From: Alkalicoccus daliensis
GTDB taxonomy: Bacteria > Bacillota > Bacilli > Bacillales > Salisediminibacteriaceae
Length of the DNA: 64,000 bases
Direction: 5' to 3'
Assembly: GCF_900103955.1 (NCBI RefSeq)
Contig: NZ_FNIL01000002.1
Span: 124,001-188,000 of the forward strand
The translations under genes and the position numbers were made by a program. Numbering within the stretch: position 1 is the first letter of the stretch; each line of letters begins with the position of its first letter. The notes beneath the pieces were generated by a model, which was not told where the DNA came from, searched no databases, and was given only the letters and a program-made list of their open reading frames with translations. This document shows, piece by piece, positions 8,933-18,972 of this stretch.

Positions 8933-8965
8933 AGAGCAAGGCACGGGAATTTCGTGCCTTGCTCT
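8933..8965 (+). terminator. Long perfect hairpin after tig
   Basis: AGAGCAAGGCACG pairs perfectly with CGTGCCTTGCTCT (13 pairs) around a seven-base loop, 12 bases after the tig stop. No T-run follows, so it may act as an RNA-stabilising or processing hairpin rather than a classical intrinsic terminator. Confidence 0.55.
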
Positions 8966-9068
8966 GTCCATACATAATGATGATTTGACAATTGCGAACT
9001 GCCTCCATTACGCTGGGCAAACCTGAAACTAAGGCGAGAGGCTATTAATAGGAAGCAGCCGTAAATTA

Positions 9069-9077
9069 TGATACAAT
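9069..9077 (+). promoter_or_regulatory. Possible extended -10 element upstream of clpX
   Basis: TGATACAAT, an extended -10 motif without a clear -35 box, 149 bases upstream of the clpX start. The leader then contains a short inverted repeat (AGTATT ... AATACT, about 9176-9206). Confidence 0.35.
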
Positions 9078-9225
9078 TTACATGTTGAATAACTCGTTCA
9101 GGCCTATCCTGTATTATGCGCTTTTAATCTGCTGCATTTTCCGGCTAAGTCTTCTTTATAAAGAGATATGTTTTGAGTATTCGCCAATCGTATGTTTCAA
9201 TACTTACTAAGAGGGGTGAAAGTTG

Positions 9226-10491
9226 ATGTTTAAATTTAATGAAGAAAAGGGACAACTTAAATGTTCTTTCTGCGGCAAAACACAGGATCAGGTACGTAAA
9301 CTTGTTGCTGGCCCAGGTGTATATATATGTGATGAGTGTATTGAACTCTGCACGGAGATTGTGGAAGAGGAACTTGGCTCTGAAGAGGAAGTGGAGCTGG
9401 AGGATATTCCGAAGCCGCAGGAGATCCGTGATATCCTGAATGAATATGTTATCGGGCAGGATAAGGCGAAAAAGACTCTTTCTGTAGCCGTCTATAATCA
9501 TTATAAGCGTATTAACGCAAGCAGTAAAAATGACGAAGTAGAACTTGCGAAAAGTAATATTTGTCTGATTGGTCCGACTGGAAGCGGGAAAACACTTCTT
9601 GCGCAGACGCTCGCACGTATCCTGAATGTTCCGTTTGCAATTGCAGATGCGACTTCTCTCACAGAGGCAGGCTATGTAGGGGAAGATGTAGAAAATATCC
9701 TGCTGAAACTGATTCAGGCCGCAGATTATGATGTGGAAAAAGCAGAACGCGGCATCATTTATATCGATGAAATTGATAAAGTTGCCCGTAAATCTGAAAA
9801 CCCATCCATCACCCGTGATGTTTCCGGGGAAGGTGTTCAGCAGGCGCTGCTGAAAATTCTTGAAGGTACTACTGCAAGTGTACCTCCGCAGGGAGGACGC
9901 AAGCATCCTCATCAGGAATTTATCCAGATTGATACTACCAATGTGCTGTTTATTATCGGCGGTGCGTTTGATGGCATCGATGCTATTATTAAACGCCGTC
10001 TCGGTAAGAAAATCATTGGTTTCGGCTCTGAGACAGAAACGTCCCAGCTGGAAGAGCACCAGTATCTATCGAAAATTCTTCCGGAAGATCTGCTGCGCTA
10101 CGGCCTGATCCCTGAATTTATCGGACGTATGCCTGTAATCGCAAGTCTGGAATATCTGGACGAAGAGGCACTCGTAGAAATTCTGACCGGTCCGAAAAAC
10201 GCACTGGTAAAGCAGTACAAAAAACTGCTTGAATTAGATGATGTGGAGCTTGAATTCACAGAAGAAGCTTTGAAAGAAGTAGCACATCTGGCAATTGAAC
10301 GTAAAACAGGAGCCCGGGGTCTGCGCTCGATTATTGAATCTCTTATGCTCGATGTAATGTATGATCTGCCTTCCCGTGAGGATATTGTAAAATGTATCAT
10401 TACCGGAGAAACTGTGGCAGATAACAAAGCACCGACGCTGATTGATGAAGATGGCAGCGAGATCCAGATTGAACCGAAAGAAAGCGCGTAA
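9226..10491 (+). CDS. clpX: ATP-dependent Clp protease ATP-binding subunit ClpX
   Basis: An AAA+ unfoldase that recognises tagged or damaged proteins and feeds them into ClpP. The N-terminal zinc domain has CSFCG and CDECIELC (four Cys). The AAA+ module has Walker A GPTGSGKT, Walker [10 protein letters not shown], the arginine-rich sensor [10 protein letters not shown] and the IGF-like loop IIGFGSE that docks on ClpP. Length (421 aa) is normal. The start is taken as ATG 9226 after GAGGGGTGA; a TTG immediately before is possible but would add one residue. In B. subtilis lonB follows clpX; here lonA comes next directly. A pair of interleaved inverted repeats lies in the gap after the gene. Confidence 0.97.
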   Translation: MFKFNEEKGQLKCSFCGKTQDQVRKLVAGPGVYICDECIELCTEIVEEELGSEEEVELEDIPKPQEIRDILNEYVIGQDKAKKTLSVAVYNHYKRINASSKNDEVELAKSNICLIGPTGSGKTLLAQTLARILNVPFAIADATSLTEAGYVGEDVENILLKLIQAADYDVEKAERGIIYIDEIDKVARKSENPSITRDVSGEGVQQALLKILEGTTASVPPQGGRKHPHQEFIQIDTTNVLFIIGGAFDGIDAIIKRRLGKKIIGFGSETETSQLEEHQYLSKILPEDLLRYGLIPEFIGRMPVIASLEYLDEEALVEILTGPKNALVKQYKKLLELDDVELEFTEEALKEVAHLAIERKTGARGLRSIIESLMLDVMYDLPSREDIVKCIITGETVADNKAPTLIDEDGSEIQIEPKESA

Positions 10492-10534
10492 ACAACCATA
10501 GTGTAAGGTGTGCAAAACCGGCGTTGGAGAACAA

Positions 10535-10591
10535 ATCCGGAGGGCGTCCTGCGCCTTTCCGGATGACGCCCGGTATGCATGCCTTTTTTTG
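10535..10591 (+). terminator. Interleaved stems and T-run between clpX and lonA
   Basis: ATCCGGA (10535-10541) pairs with TCCGGAT (10558-10564), and GGGCGTC (10542-10548) pairs with GACGCCC (10565-10571). The two seven-base perfect stems are interleaved and so mutually exclusive or pseudoknotted. A run of seven T starts at 10585, 13 bases further, so terminator function is uncertain. Confidence 0.4.
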
Positions 10592-10712
10592 TTTCCTGCG
10601 TGTATAAAAAGTGGCTGCCATTTAAAAACAAAGCGCAGCACTTTTGCTGTGACGATAAAATATAATATTTCAAATTCATGTGTCAGAATTTGATTTTATG
10701 GAGGTGCAATCT

Positions 10713-13031
10713 ATGTCAAATGAAATGAAAACAATCCCACTTCTGCCTCTCCGCGGACTGCTTGTGTATCCGACGATGGTGCTGCATCTGGATGTTGGAC
10801 GCAAAAAATCTGTCAGCGCACTGGAGCAGGCGATGGTGGAAGATAACTTTATCTTTCTTCTTACGCAGAAAGAAGTAGCGACAGAAGAGCCGAATGATAA
10901 AGATTTATATACGGTAGGTACCGTGGCGAAAGTAAAACAGATGCTCAAGCTTCCGAACGGAACCATCCGTGTCCTGGTGGAAGGAATTGAACGGGGGCGT
11001 GTAAAATCCATCAATCATGGAGAAGATTTCGCTTCAGCCGAAATTGAAACGATCGATGAGCGGCAGGAAGCTACTGTAGAAGAGCAGGCTTTAATGCGTA
11101 ATGTGCTGGAGCAGTTCGAGCAGTATACCCAGATCTCCAAGAAAATTTCCCAGGAAACATTCGCTTCCGTAGCAGATATTGTAGAGCCCGGCCGGCTGGC
11201 AGATATTGTTTCCTCCCATCTGCCATTAAAAATAGTCCAGAAGCAGGAAGTGCTGGAGACATTGTCCCTGGATGAAAGGCTGAAGCTGATGCTGCGGATT
11301 CTTTCCAATGAGCGGGAAGTGCTCGGCCTGGAAAAGAAAATTGGCCAGCGAGTAAAGAAGTCAATGGAACGTACGCAGAAAGAATACTACCTGCGGGAGC
11401 AGATGAAAGCGATTCAGAAAGAACTGGGAGACGGCGCAGGCAAAGAAAGCGAAGCAGAAGAACTGCGGGAGAAAATTTACGACGCCGAAATGCCGGAGGC
11501 CGTGGAAGAAAAAGCATTGAAAGAACTGCAGCGCTATGAAAAAATGCCTGCCAATGCTGCCGAAAGCTCTGTGATCCGTAATTACATTGAATGGCTCGCG
11601 CAGATTCCATGGAGTGAAGAAACAGAAGATCTGCTTGATATTCACCGCTCTGAAGACATTTTAAATGAAGACCATTACGGTTTGGAGAAAGTAAAGGAAC
11701 GAGTGCTGGAATACCTTGCAGTTCAGCAGCTGACCCGTGAATTAAAAGGGCCGATTCTTTGTCTGTCCGGGCCTCCCGGCGTAGGGAAAACTTCGCTTGC
11801 CCGTTCGATTGCACGGTCCCTCGACCGTAAGTTTGTGCGTATGTCTCTCGGCGGTGTCAGAGATGAAGCGGAAATCCGCGGTCACCGAAGAACATATGTC
11901 GGAGCGATGCCGGGAAGAATTATTCAGGGTATGAAAAAAGCAGGCACAGTCAATCCTGTTTTCCTGCTGGATGAAATTGATAAAATGGCGAATGATTTCC
12001 GGGGAGACCCATCTTCTGCACTGCTGGAAGTACTCGATCCGGAACAGAATAATACGTTCAGTGATCACTTCATTGAAGAGCCGTATGATTTATCTAAAGT
12101 AATGTTTGTAACGACAGCGAATAATATCGGCGCCATTCCAGCTCCGCTGCGTGACAGAATGGAAATTATTCATATTGCCGGCTATACAGAAGTAGAAAAG
12201 CTGGAAATAGCAAAAGCCTACCTGCTTCCAAAGCAGATCAGAGAACATGGTCTTTCCAAAGGAAGCATGCAGGTGCGCGACGAAGCACTGCTGAGCATTA
12301 TCCGTTATTACACAAGAGAAGCAGGGGTGCGGAATTTGGAGCGCCAGCTTGCTACTGTCTGCCGGAAAGCGGCAAAACAAATCGTTTCCAAAGAAAAGAA
12401 GCGTGTCGTAGTTACGGAAAAAAATATTGAAGACCTGCTCGGAAAGAAAACATTCCGCTATGGAAAAGCGGAGCTCGAGAATCAGGTGGGCGCAGCGACC
12501 GGCCTTGCATACACTACTGCCGGTGGAGATACGCTCACAATTGAAGTGGCGTTAACGCCTGGTTCCGGAAAACTGACGCTTACCGGAAAGCTTGGGGATG
12601 TAATGAAGGAATCAGCACAGGCTGCATTCAGCTATATCCGTACAAGAGCAGAAGAGTTAAATATTGATCCGGAATTCAATAAGAAAAACGATGTCCATGT
12701 GCACGTTCCTGAAGGAGCCGTACCAAAGGATGGTCCTTCTGCAGGTATTACAATGGCAACTGCACTGATCTCTGCTTTAACAGAAGTCCCTGTGAAAAAG
12801 GAAGTTGGGATGACAGGAGAGATCACCCTCCGCGGCCGGGTACTCCCGATTGGCGGTTTAAAAGAAAAATCAATGAGCGCACATCGAGCGGGACTGACGC
12901 ATATTATTATGCCGAAGGAAAACGAAAAAGATTTGGATGACATTCCGGAAAGTGTCCGGAAAGACTTAACTTTTATCCCGGTGTCTCATTTGGACGAAGT
13001 ACTAAAACATGCATTAGTGGGGAAAAAATAA
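10713..13031 (+). CDS. lonA: ATP-dependent Lon protease, class III stress endopeptidase
   Basis: Lon unfolds and degrades abnormal and short-lived regulatory proteins in the cytoplasm. The N-terminal LON substrate-binding domain ([19 protein letters not shown]) spans about 1-200, followed by a helical domain ([20 protein letters not shown]), the AAA+ module with Walker [10 protein letters not shown] and Walker [10 protein letters not shown], and the protease domain with catalytic Ser in [15 protein letters not shown] and Lys in GGLKEK. At 772 residues it matches B. subtilis LonA (about 774). The start is ATG 10713 after GGAGGTG; an in-frame ATG 33 bases upstream is less likely. The stop overlaps the start of engB by one base (TAATG), so they are coupled. 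No lonB gene precedes it. Confidence 0.97.
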   Translation: MSNEMKTIPLLPLRGLLVYPTMVLHLDVGRKKSVSALEQAMVEDNFIFLLTQKEVATEEPNDKDLYTVGTVAKVKQMLKLPNGTIRVLVEGIERGRVKSINHGEDFASAEIETIDERQEATVEEQALMRNVLEQFEQYTQISKKISQETFASVADIVEPGRLADIVSSHLPLKIVQKQEVLETLSLDERLKLMLRILSNEREVLGLEKKIGQRVKKSMERTQKEYYLREQMKAIQKELGDGAGKESEAEELREKIYDAEMPEAVEEKALKELQRYEKMPANAAESSVIRNYIEWLAQIPWSEETEDLLDIHRSEDILNEDHYGLEKVKERVLEYLAVQQLTRELKGPILCLSGPPGVGKTSLARSIARSLDRKFVRMSLGGVRDEAEIRGHRRTYVGAMPGRIIQGMKKAGTVNPVFLLDEIDKMANDFRGDPSSALLEVLDPEQNNTFSDHFIEEPYDLSKVMFVTTANNIGAIPAPLRDRMEIIHIAGYTEVEKLEIAKAYLLPKQIREHGLSKGSMQVRDEALLSIIRYYTREAGVRNLERQLATVCRKAAKQIVSKEKKRVVVTEKNIEDLLGKKTFRYGKAELENQVGAATGLAYTTAGGDTLTIEVALTPGSGKLTLTGKLGDVMKESAQAAFSYIRTRAEELNIDPEFNKKNDVHVHVPEGAVPKDGPSAGITMATALISALTEVPVKKEVGMTGEITLRGRVLPIGGLKEKSMSAHRAGLTHIIMPKENEKDLDDIPESVRKDLTFIPVSHLDEVLKHALVGKK

Positions 13032-13621
13032 TGAAAATAAAAACTGCAGAATTAACAATCAGCGCAGCCAGAGTGGATCAGTTTCCGAGCAATCCTGCAC
13101 CGGAGATTGCACTCTCCGGGCGTTCCAATGTAGGAAAGTCTTCTTTTATTAATACACTGCTTGCCCGGAAAGGACTTGCGAGAACTTCGCAGCGTCCTGG
13201 AAAAACGCAGACACTGAATTACTACTGGCTGAATGAACGATTTCACTTTGTGGATGTTCCTGGTTACGGTTATGCGAAGGTGTCAAAAAGCGAGCGGGAA
13301 TCCTGGGGCAAGGTAATGGAAACATATTTTCAGTCGCGTGAACAGCTGAAAGCAGTAGTACAGCTGATAGATGCCCGTCATAAACCTTCTGAAGATGACA
13401 TGATGATGTATGACTGGCTCAAGTATCACGAACTGCCGGTAATCGTTGTAGCGACGAAAGTGGATAAAGTTCCTAAAAATAAATGGGGCTCCCACACCAA
13501 GCGGATTAAAGAAGATTTACAGATGGAGGAAAGTGATCCCTTGATTCTGTTTTCTTCAGAAACTGCCCAGGGAAAAGATAAAGCATGGAGTGCAATTCAA
13601 AGTGCACTTTTCGAAAAGTAG
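13031..13621 (+). CDS. engB: Ribosome-biogenesis GTPase EngB (YsxC)
   Basis: An essential TRAFAC GTPase needed for assembly of the large ribosomal subunit. The G motifs are in order: G1 GRSNVGKSS (residues about 30-38), G2 region [11 protein letters not shown]3 DVPGYG, G4 TKVDK and G5 FSSETAQGK. Length of 196 residues is typical. It starts at ATG 13031 within TAATG, overlapping the lonA stop by one base, so it is translated by reinitiation. The lonA-ysxC linkage is the same as in B. subtilis. The amino-acid ABC ATPase gene follows after 15 bases, probably on the same mRNA. Confidence 0.96.
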   Translation: MKIKTAELTISAARVDQFPSNPAPEIALSGRSNVGKSSFINTLLARKGLARTSQRPGKTQTLNYYWLNERFHFVDVPGYGYAKVSKSERESWGKVMETYFQSREQLKAVVQLIDARHKPSEDDMMMYDWLKYHELPVIVVATKVDKVPKNKWGSHTKRIKEDLQMEESDPLILFSSETAQGKDKAWSAIQSALFEK

Positions 13622-13636
13622 AAAGGACGTAAGCGG

Positions 13637-14362
13637 ATGATCCGAGTGGAGGATTTATATAAATCGTTCAATGGCACACCAGTGCTGAAAGGGATAGACC
13701 TTACTGTACAGGAAGGTGAAGTAGTCTGCCTGATCGGTTCGAGTGGTTCCGGGAAAAGCACTTTGCTTCGCTGCCTTAACTTTCTTGAAGAAAAAGACAG
13801 CGGCGTGATCGAGATTGGCGGAGAGCGTTTTGAAGCCGGCGGAAAAAATATTAACAAACTTCGGCAGCGGGTCGGTATGGTCTTTCAGCACTTTCACCTT
13901 TTTCCGCATAAAACCGTCCTGGAAAATGTGATGGAAGCCCCGGTTCATGTAATGAGTATCCCGAAAAAAGAAGCGGTGCAAGAAGCAGAGGCACTGCTGC
14001 AGAAAGTAGGACTTCAGGATAAGCGGGATGTTTATCCTGCAAGTCTCTCCGGCGGCCAGCAGCAGCGGGTAGCGATTGCAAGGGCACTTGCGATGAAGCC
14101 GGAAGTGATGCTTTTTGACGAACCTACTTCTGCTTTGGATCCGGAGCTTGTCGGTGAAGTACTCGATACGATGAAGCAGCTTGCAAAAGAAGGAATGACC
14201 ATGATCATTGTCACGCATGAAATGAATTTTGCGAGAGAAGTGGCCGATTATACCATGCTGATTCACGAAGGGCGAATTGTAGAAAGCGCCCCTTCCAAAG
14301 AGTTGTTTGCAAATCCGAAAGAGGAGCCGACCAAGGCGTTTTTAAGTAAAATTCTTTCGTAA
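13637..14362 (+). CDS. Polar-amino-acid-type ABC transporter ATP-binding protein, orphan
   Basis: A 241-residue ABC ATPase of the GlnQ/HisP group, which energises uptake of polar amino acids or cystine. Visible are Walker A GSSGSGKSTLLRCLNFLE, the Q-loop VFQHFHLFPHKTVLENV typical of this group, the signature LSGGQQQRVAIARALA, Walker B MLFDEPTSALDPELVGEVL and the H-loop IVTHEMNFAREV. The start is ATG 13637 after GAAAGGACG. No permease or binding-protein gene lies beside it; it is sandwiched between engB and a terminator, so the partner proteins must be encoded elsewhere or the protein has another role. Such orphans are unusual for this transporter class. Substrate cannot be inferred. Confidence 0.88.
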   Translation: MIRVEDLYKSFNGTPVLKGIDLTVQEGEVVCLIGSSGSGKSTLLRCLNFLEEKDSGVIEIGGERFEAGGKNINKLRQRVGMVFQHFHLFPHKTVLENVMEAPVHVMSIPKKEAVQEAEALLQKVGLQDKRDVYPASLSGGQQQRVAIARALAMKPEVMLFDEPTSALDPELVGEVLDTMKQLAKEGMTMIIVTHEMNFAREVADYTMLIHEGRIVESAPSKELFANPKEEPTKAFLSKILS

Positions 14363-14368
14363 TGATCT

Positions 14369-14418
14369 CTTCCTGAACACTGTGCGGTTGTACAGAAATC
14401 AGGAGGGGGTTATTTTTT
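14369..14418 (+). terminator. Terminator after the ABC ATPase gene
   Basis: CTTCCTGA pairs with TCAGGAGG (one G-T pair) with an inner CTGT/ACAG stem, then GGGTTATTTTTTT. It ends the lonA-engB-ATPase unit. Confidence 0.6.
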
Positions 14419-14513
14419 TATGTGAACAGCACAAAAAAACAGCTGAAGGTTTCTCCACCGTTAAAAAAATAAACAGCCGCAGACAATTACAGCACTTACA
14501 GAGATTGCAGTCA

Positions 14514-14565
14514 TAAAAAAACTTCTTGTACTGTTATTACTTTTTACAAGTAACAGTACAAGAAG
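14514..14565 (-). terminator. Strong terminator of the RsbR-like gene (minus strand)
   Basis: A perfect 15-pair stem (CTTCTTGTACTGTTA with TAACAGTACAAGAAG) and, on the minus strand, a run of seven T after it. It lies 30 bases beyond the minus-strand stop codon. Confidence 0.85.
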
Positions 14566-14594
14566 GAAGAAAGCTGAATATTAATTTATCTGGA

Positions 14595-15422
14595 TTATTT
14601 CCCGTCAGCGAGGACTTCTAATGCCTGTTTTACCGTAGAATAGAAGTTCCCACGGCTTACATTAATTCCACTCTGTACTACTTTTAATACAGTTTCCGGG
14701 CGCATCCCAGTCGTAACTACTGAAATGCCCATTAATTTTAGAATTCTGCCTATCTGGTCAAAGGTATAAATGACCTCGGGAGTTACTTCAGAAATTCCCG
14801 AATAATCAGCAATTACTACTTCCGCTCTCATTTTAACAATAGCGGGCACAGTTTCTTCCATCATATATCTTGTTCGTTCCGGAGTAATGTTCCCTATAAT
14901 GGGAACAATTACAATACCCTGCTGTACAGGAACAATAGGTGCCGAAAGCTGTAAAAGCTCTGCTTCCTGTTTTTGTCTGTATTCTTCGGAAAGCTGCTCA
15001 TAGCTGTGGAATGTTTCCATCAAGCTGGCATCCAGCAGCTGGTTAATTTTCTTTAACAGCATACTGTGCTGCTGCAGCGTGAGGGTAAAGGAGATGCTGA
15101 GTGCAGTAAGCAGGTCTGAGAACACATCGCGTGTAGGAGGATAGCGTCTCACGATTTTGGAGATGCTCTCTGCAGAGGTAACTTGTCTTTCTGCATTTTG
15201 CTTGCTCCATGCAAGCATTGATTCAGGCACCGCTTCTTCACTTTGATTCAAAATTGAAAAGCTGAAAAACTCAAAAAAATCAGTATACATAATTACAGCT
15301 TCTTCCCGTTCCCGAGAGGAAATAGAAAGCTTCATTTTTTGAAGTACCTGTGAAACGACTTGTTTCGCAAGCGTTGCTTTATTATCACGCAGATAAATGG
15401 AAATTTCCTCATTATAAGACAT
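14595..15422 (-). CDS. RsbR-family STAS-domain protein (stressosome co-antagonist paralogue)
   Basis: RsbR-type proteins combine an N-terminal globin-like helical sensor with a C-terminal STAS domain and build the stressosome that controls sigma-B. Here the helical part spans about 1-155 and the STAS domain about 165-275 (GIVIVPIIGNI, AEVVIADYSGI, ISVVTTGMRPE). Counting from the upstream GTG, Thr183 (ITPERT) and Ser211 (DYSG) are at the places where RsbRA has its two phosphorylated threonines, so the second is a Ser. The start is taken as ATG 15422, nine bases after AAAGG; a GTG at 15431 is the alternative. The gene stands alone, without rsbS, rsbT or sigB, like the dispersed RsbR paralogues of B. 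subtilis. Its signal is unknown. Confidence 0.85.
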   Translation of the reverse strand: MSYNEEISIYLRDNKATLAKQVVSQVLQKMKLSISSREREEAVIMYTDFFEFFSFSILNQSEEAVPESMLAWSKQNAERQVTSAESISKIVRRYPPTRDVFSDLLTALSISFTLTLQQHSMLLKKINQLLDASLMETFHSYEQLSEEYRQKQEAELLQLSAPIVPVQQGIVIVPIIGNITPERTRYMMEETVPAIVKMRAEVVIADYSGISEVTPEVIYTFDQIGRILKLMGISVVTTGMRPETVLKVVQSGINVSRGNFYSTVKQALEVLADGK

Positions 15423-15596
15423 TCGCAGCACACCTTTGGGGTTGGTCTTCCTCTAAATGTAAGGGAAGCCTCGTTCGGATGCAAGGGCAAATGAAAAGAA
15501 ATAAAAAAACAGGGAATTTTCCCACCTTTACAGCAGGCATTATGAATGAAACTGTAGAAGAGAATCACACAGAGATACCTTTATCCTCTGCATATA

Positions 15597-15628
15597 TAAA
15601 AGCTCCCTCTGTTTCAGAGGGAGCTTTT
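15597..15628. terminator. Bidirectional-type terminator hairpin
   Basis: AAAAGCTCCCTCTG pairs with CAGAGGGAGCTTTT around a three-base loop: A-run, GC-rich stem, T-run, so it could work in both directions. No gene ends close to it on either strand; the nearest is the minus-strand membrane-protein gene 250 bases away. Confidence 0.75.
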
Positions 15629-15876
15629 AAAAATTTGGGTCTGGTGTTGATAGAAGAAAGGTACGCCTGCGCGGAGAAAACCTTCCGCTTGCCCTCTGAA
15701 TAAGCAGGGTTCCGAGCAGCCAATCCAAGCATGACAAAGACCGTTTTGCTTGGATGCAAGATATCGGCTGGCTTCCCACCTGCTTTTTGAGAATAATAAC
15801 TACAGGGAATTAATAACCATAAAAATAAACTGATTTTAATCATACAGGGGCCTCAACATGAACATAGCTGAAAACT
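15629..15876. other. Intergenic region with a 9-bp hairpin
   Basis: Together with 15423-15596 this makes about 450 bases without an accepted gene. It contains a perfect nine-pair inverted repeat ATCCAAGCA/TGCTTGGAT at 15723-15755. A 92-codon minus-strand frame (15565-15843) begins like a signal peptide but has no ribosome binding site and runs through the terminator hairpin, so it is not annotated. Confidence 0.45.
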
Positions 15877-16380
15877 TTAATATCTGCGTCCTTTTCTGCT
15901 TCTTCCAAAAAAGATTAAATATACTCCTGCGATAATAAATAAAAGCGGCCAGAAGGGAAGGACAGCTTCAGGAATAAACTGAAGCAGCTGCAGAAGATGA
16001 GCAGAAAACAAAGCGGCTGCTGTAATTGCCAGGAGAATCAATCCAGTGCCGAGCCCATCACGTTTATTTACGAAATATTTAAGCAGAAAGGCGATGCCGA
16101 TCACGAGAGTAAAATAAGGCCAGTCGTGCTGCCACAACTGGAACGTGTAGGAACCGTGGAACAACACACCGAGTCCCGTAAGCACAGCTCCGGAAAACAT
16201 ATGCTGGGCGTCTTTATTGGAGAACCCGAGCCACATTAATACTGCGCCGATTCCAAGCAGTATCGTCGGCCAGCGGAGAAGTTCTTCAGTAAACGGAATA
16301 GCCACTTCCCACTGCCCTGCAAGAAAATACAAACCTGTTACAAGGAGAATGATACCTGGAAGAATATTATTGGATTTCAT
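15877..16380 (-). CDS. Small multi-pass membrane protein with LiaI/LiaF-like transmembrane region
   Basis: A 167-residue integral membrane protein. Hydrophobic segments lie at about 6-22, 38-52, 62-78, 88-105, 113-131 and 142-158, with a basic C terminus (GRSRKGRRY). The paired-helix pattern (ILPGIILLVTGLYFLAGQW, WPTILLGIGAVLMWLGFS) resembles the LiaI/LiaF-type transmembrane module found in envelope-stress proteins, but there is no soluble C-terminal domain. It starts at ATG 16380 with AAAGGGGCA upstream on the minus strand and stands alone. Function is unknown. It reads away from hemA, whose promoter region it shares. Confidence 0.75.
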   Translation of the reverse strand: MKSNNILPGIILLVTGLYFLAGQWEVAIPFTEELLRWPTILLGIGAVLMWLGFSNKDAQHMFSGAVLTGLGVLFHGSYTFQLWQHDWPYFTLVIGIAFLLKYFVNKRDGLGTGLILLAITAAALFSAHLLQLLQFIPEAVLPFWPLLFIIAGVYLIFFGRSRKGRRY

Positions 16381-16578
16381 AAAAGTGCCCCTTTAAAGAA
16401 GATTTGCTGTTAAAATAACAGGAGAAATAATTAGTAAGTCTGAAGGCGCAGGAGATTACTTTTTTTCTTTGCCAGTAAGTAATAGCAGTGGACGGATACG
16501 TTAGTAAATACATACAACAAGCGACACAAATCCTTCATAAAAAGAAAAGCTTAATCTCTAACGGAGCCAGATTAAAAA

Positions 16579-16587
16579 TGTTATAAT
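16579..16587 (+). promoter_or_regulatory. Extended -10 promoter element of the hem operon
   Basis: TGTTATAAT, an extended -10 motif 105 bases upstream of hemA. The -35 box is poor. The region 16381-16691 between the divergent membrane-protein gene and hemA holds no gene. Confidence 0.5.
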
Positions 16588-16691
16588 GTAAAAAGAATAA
16601 TAAATAGCGAAAAACAGATGCGAATCTTGTAAGACATATTAAAATCGTGTAGAATTAATATCGGTTAAAATCAGGGGGTGTACCCGCAGTT

Positions 16692-18086
16692 ATGCATATA
16701 TTAGTAACCAGTTTGAATTATAAATCAACTCCAGTGGAAATACGAGAGAAATTTACATTCACTAATGATACGGAGGCAGCTTTAAAAACACTGCGGCAGT
16801 CCAAAAGTATTCTTGAATGTGTCATTGTTTCTACTTGTAACCGCACGGAGTTGTATATTGTAGCTGACCAGCTGCATACCGGGCGTTATTATACGAAATT
16901 ATTTCTTCAGGAATGGTTTAATATTGATAAAGAAGAATTCAGCCACTATCTTCAGGTTCGTGAAGATGAACATGCGATTGAACACTTATTCCGTGTGACA
17001 GCAGGACTGGATTCAATGGTTCTCGGCGAAACGCAGATTCTTGGGCAGGTAAGACAGAGTTTTGATCTCGCCAGAAGCACCGGTACGACCGGAACAGTAT
17101 TCAACCATCTATTTAAACAGGCGGTCACCGTTGCAAAACGGGGGCATTCTGAAACAACAATCAATGCGAACGCAGTCTCTGTCAGCTACGCAGCTGTAGA
17201 ACTCGGGAAAAAAATCTTTGGTGATTTCAAAGATAAGCAGGTTCTTGTAATGGGTGCCGGCAAAATGAGTGAACTGACAGCACAGCATCTTACTTCCAGC
17301 GGAGTTTCCAACATTACGGTAATGAACCGTACGAAAGCCAAGGCGGAAGAGCTTGCTGCAAAATTTTTCGGGAAAGCGGAAAGCATGGATACGCTGCAGG
17401 ATTCATTGACGCAGACAGACATTCTTATCAGCTCTACCGGTTCTAAAGATTATGTGATCCGCAAAGAAGAAGTAAAGAACCTGCTGAAGAAACGAAAAGG
17501 CCGTCCGCTGTTTCTCGTGGATATTGCAGTGCCGCGTGATCTGGATCCGGAACTTGCGGAGCTGGAGAATGTATATTTATATGATATTGATGACCTGCAG
17601 GGAATTGTAAATGCGAACCTGGAGGAACGGAAGCAGGAAGCAGAAAAAATTGAGCTGATGATTGAAGAGGAGCTTGTAGCGTTCAGCCACTGGCTGGATA
17701 CGCTGGGAGTCGTCCCTGTAATCAGTGCACTGCGTTCCAAAGCTGCCACAGTACAGGAACAGACGATGGAAAGCCTGGAGCGGAAGCTATCCAGTTTATC
17801 TGACCGGGAGAAAAAACTGATCCGCAAGCATATGAAGAGCATCGTGAATCAGCTGCTCCGCGATCCAATTACTGCACTGAAGGAAATTCCGGAAGAAGAA
17901 AGCCCGGAATTAATGCTTGATTATATGACAAAAGCGTTTGGCCTGGAGGAACACGTTCAGGAAGGTGAATCTCCGCTGACGCACGATATAAGAATCAATA
18001 AAGCAGAACGGGAATGGAGCATTGAGCAGCGCCGCATGCGCATTGCCGCGCAGGAGAAAGATTTAGTTCGGACGTTTCTCCGATGA
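16692..18086 (+). CDS. hemA: Glutamyl-tRNA reductase
   Basis: Reduces glutamyl-tRNA(Glu) with NADPH to glutamate-1-semialdehyde, the committed and usually rate-limiting step of C5 tetrapyrrole synthesis. The catalytic Cys is in [10 protein letters not shown] (about residue 49). Other landmarks are [20 protein letters not shown], the NADPH-binding [13 protein letters not shown], and the C-terminal dimerisation helices. Length is 464 residues against about 455 in B. subtilis. The start is ATG 16692, 11 bases after GGGGGTG. It heads the operon hemAXCDBL in the same order as B. subtilis, and its stop overlaps the hemX start (ATGA). Confidence 0.97.
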   Translation: MHILVTSLNYKSTPVEIREKFTFTNDTEAALKTLRQSKSILECVIVSTCNRTELYIVADQLHTGRYYTKLFLQEWFNIDKEEFSHYLQVREDEHAIEHLFRVTAGLDSMVLGETQILGQVRQSFDLARSTGTTGTVFNHLFKQAVTVAKRGHSETTINANAVSVSYAAVELGKKIFGDFKDKQVLVMGAGKMSELTAQHLTSSGVSNITVMNRTKAKAEELAAKFFGKAESMDTLQDSLTQTDILISSTGSKDYVIRKEEVKNLLKKRKGRPLFLVDIAVPRDLDPELAELENVYLYDIDDLQGIVNANLEERKQEAEKIELMIEEELVAFSHWLDTLGVVPVISALRSKAATVQEQTMESLERKLSSLSDREKKLIRKHMKSIVNQLLRDPITALKEIPEEESPELMLDYMTKAFGLEEHVQEGESPLTHDIRINKAEREWSIEQRRMRIAAQEKDLVRTFLR

Positions 18087-18895
18087 ATCTGATTTATCTG
18101 CTTATCCTGGTATGTTATTCTGCCAGCGTTCTCGGATACTTTATTGATTTCATGCAAAACAACCAGAAGGTCAATCGATTGGCTTTCTGGTTGCTTTCGA
18201 TTGTCTGGATATTACAGCTGGCGATCTTTTTATGGCGCATCTTTACCTTAGAGCGTGTCCCGCTGATGACTTCCCTGGAGGGCATGTTTATTTATGCATG
18301 GATTCTGGTAACAATTTCTCTTATATTAAATAAAATGCTGAAGATGAACGTTTTCATGCTTCTCGTAAACTCGATTGGTTTTACGCTGCTTTCCATCAGC
18401 ATGATCGCACCGCGCAATGACATTTCCGAAGAGCTGGCACAGGTATTGATTACGGAGTTTCTCGTAGTCCATGTCGGTTTACTGATGTTCTCCTATGGTG
18501 CATTTACGATCGCGTTTGCTTTTTCCCTGCTGTATATTGTGCAGCACAAACTTCTTAAGAAAAAGAAGTGGGGCGAGTGGATGGAGAAATTCGGCAGCTT
18601 GTCCCGCCTGGAAAGAAACTCTTATTATGCTTCGCTCATAGGGGTGCCGCTTTTATTTACGGGGCTGATTTTAGGAATTGTGTGGGCCTCCGTAACCGTG
18701 GGTGCAGTTCCGTGGTTCGATCCGAAAATTATTTCTTCTTTTTTCGTAATGATCGTGTATGGGGTTTACCTGGTACAGTACCAATTTATGAAAAGAAGAG
18801 GTTACAGTGTGGCGCTGCTGAACGCTGCGGCGTTTCTGATTTTATTAATTAATTACTTTTTGTCCAGTGCCTTTTCAGAATTTCATATCTGGTAA
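18083..18895 (+). CDS. hemX: HemX, membrane protein of the hem operon
   Basis: A 270-residue integral membrane protein with about eight hydrophobic segments, in the CcsA/ResC-like cytochrome c assembly family. In B. subtilis HemX lowers the amount of HemA protein and is not an enzyme of the pathway; the same role is inferred here. The start codon overlaps the hemA stop by four bases (ATGA), so translation is coupled. Conserved short stretches include [20 protein letters not shown] and [17 protein letters not shown], which carries a His typical of the family. hemC follows after 77 bases. Confidence 0.92.
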   Translation: MNLIYLLILVCYSASVLGYFIDFMQNNQKVNRLAFWLLSIVWILQLAIFLWRIFTLERVPLMTSLEGMFIYAWILVTISLILNKMLKMNVFMLLVNSIGFTLLSISMIAPRNDISEELAQVLITEFLVVHVGLLMFSYGAFTIAFAFSLLYIVQHKLLKKKKWGEWMEKFGSLSRLERNSYYASLIGVPLLFTGLILGIVWASVTVGAVPWFDPKIISSFFVMIVYGVYLVQYQFMKRRGYSVALLNAAAFLILLINYFLSSAFSEFHIW

Positions 18896-18972
18896 GAGGC
18901 GCGGAATCTTTTATTCATGATACAATAGATGCGGAAAAAGAAGCATACAGCTTTAAGGAGGCAGTCAAAACT

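Noticed and set aside
7659-9020. A 453-codon open frame antisense to tig
   Set aside because: It has no ribosome binding site, gives a Phe/Cys-rich product unlike any protein, and mirrors the codon pattern of the well-supported tig gene.
15565-15843. A 92-codon minus-strand frame starting like a signal peptide
   Set aside because: No ribosome binding site, and it runs through a strong terminator hairpin at 15597-15628.
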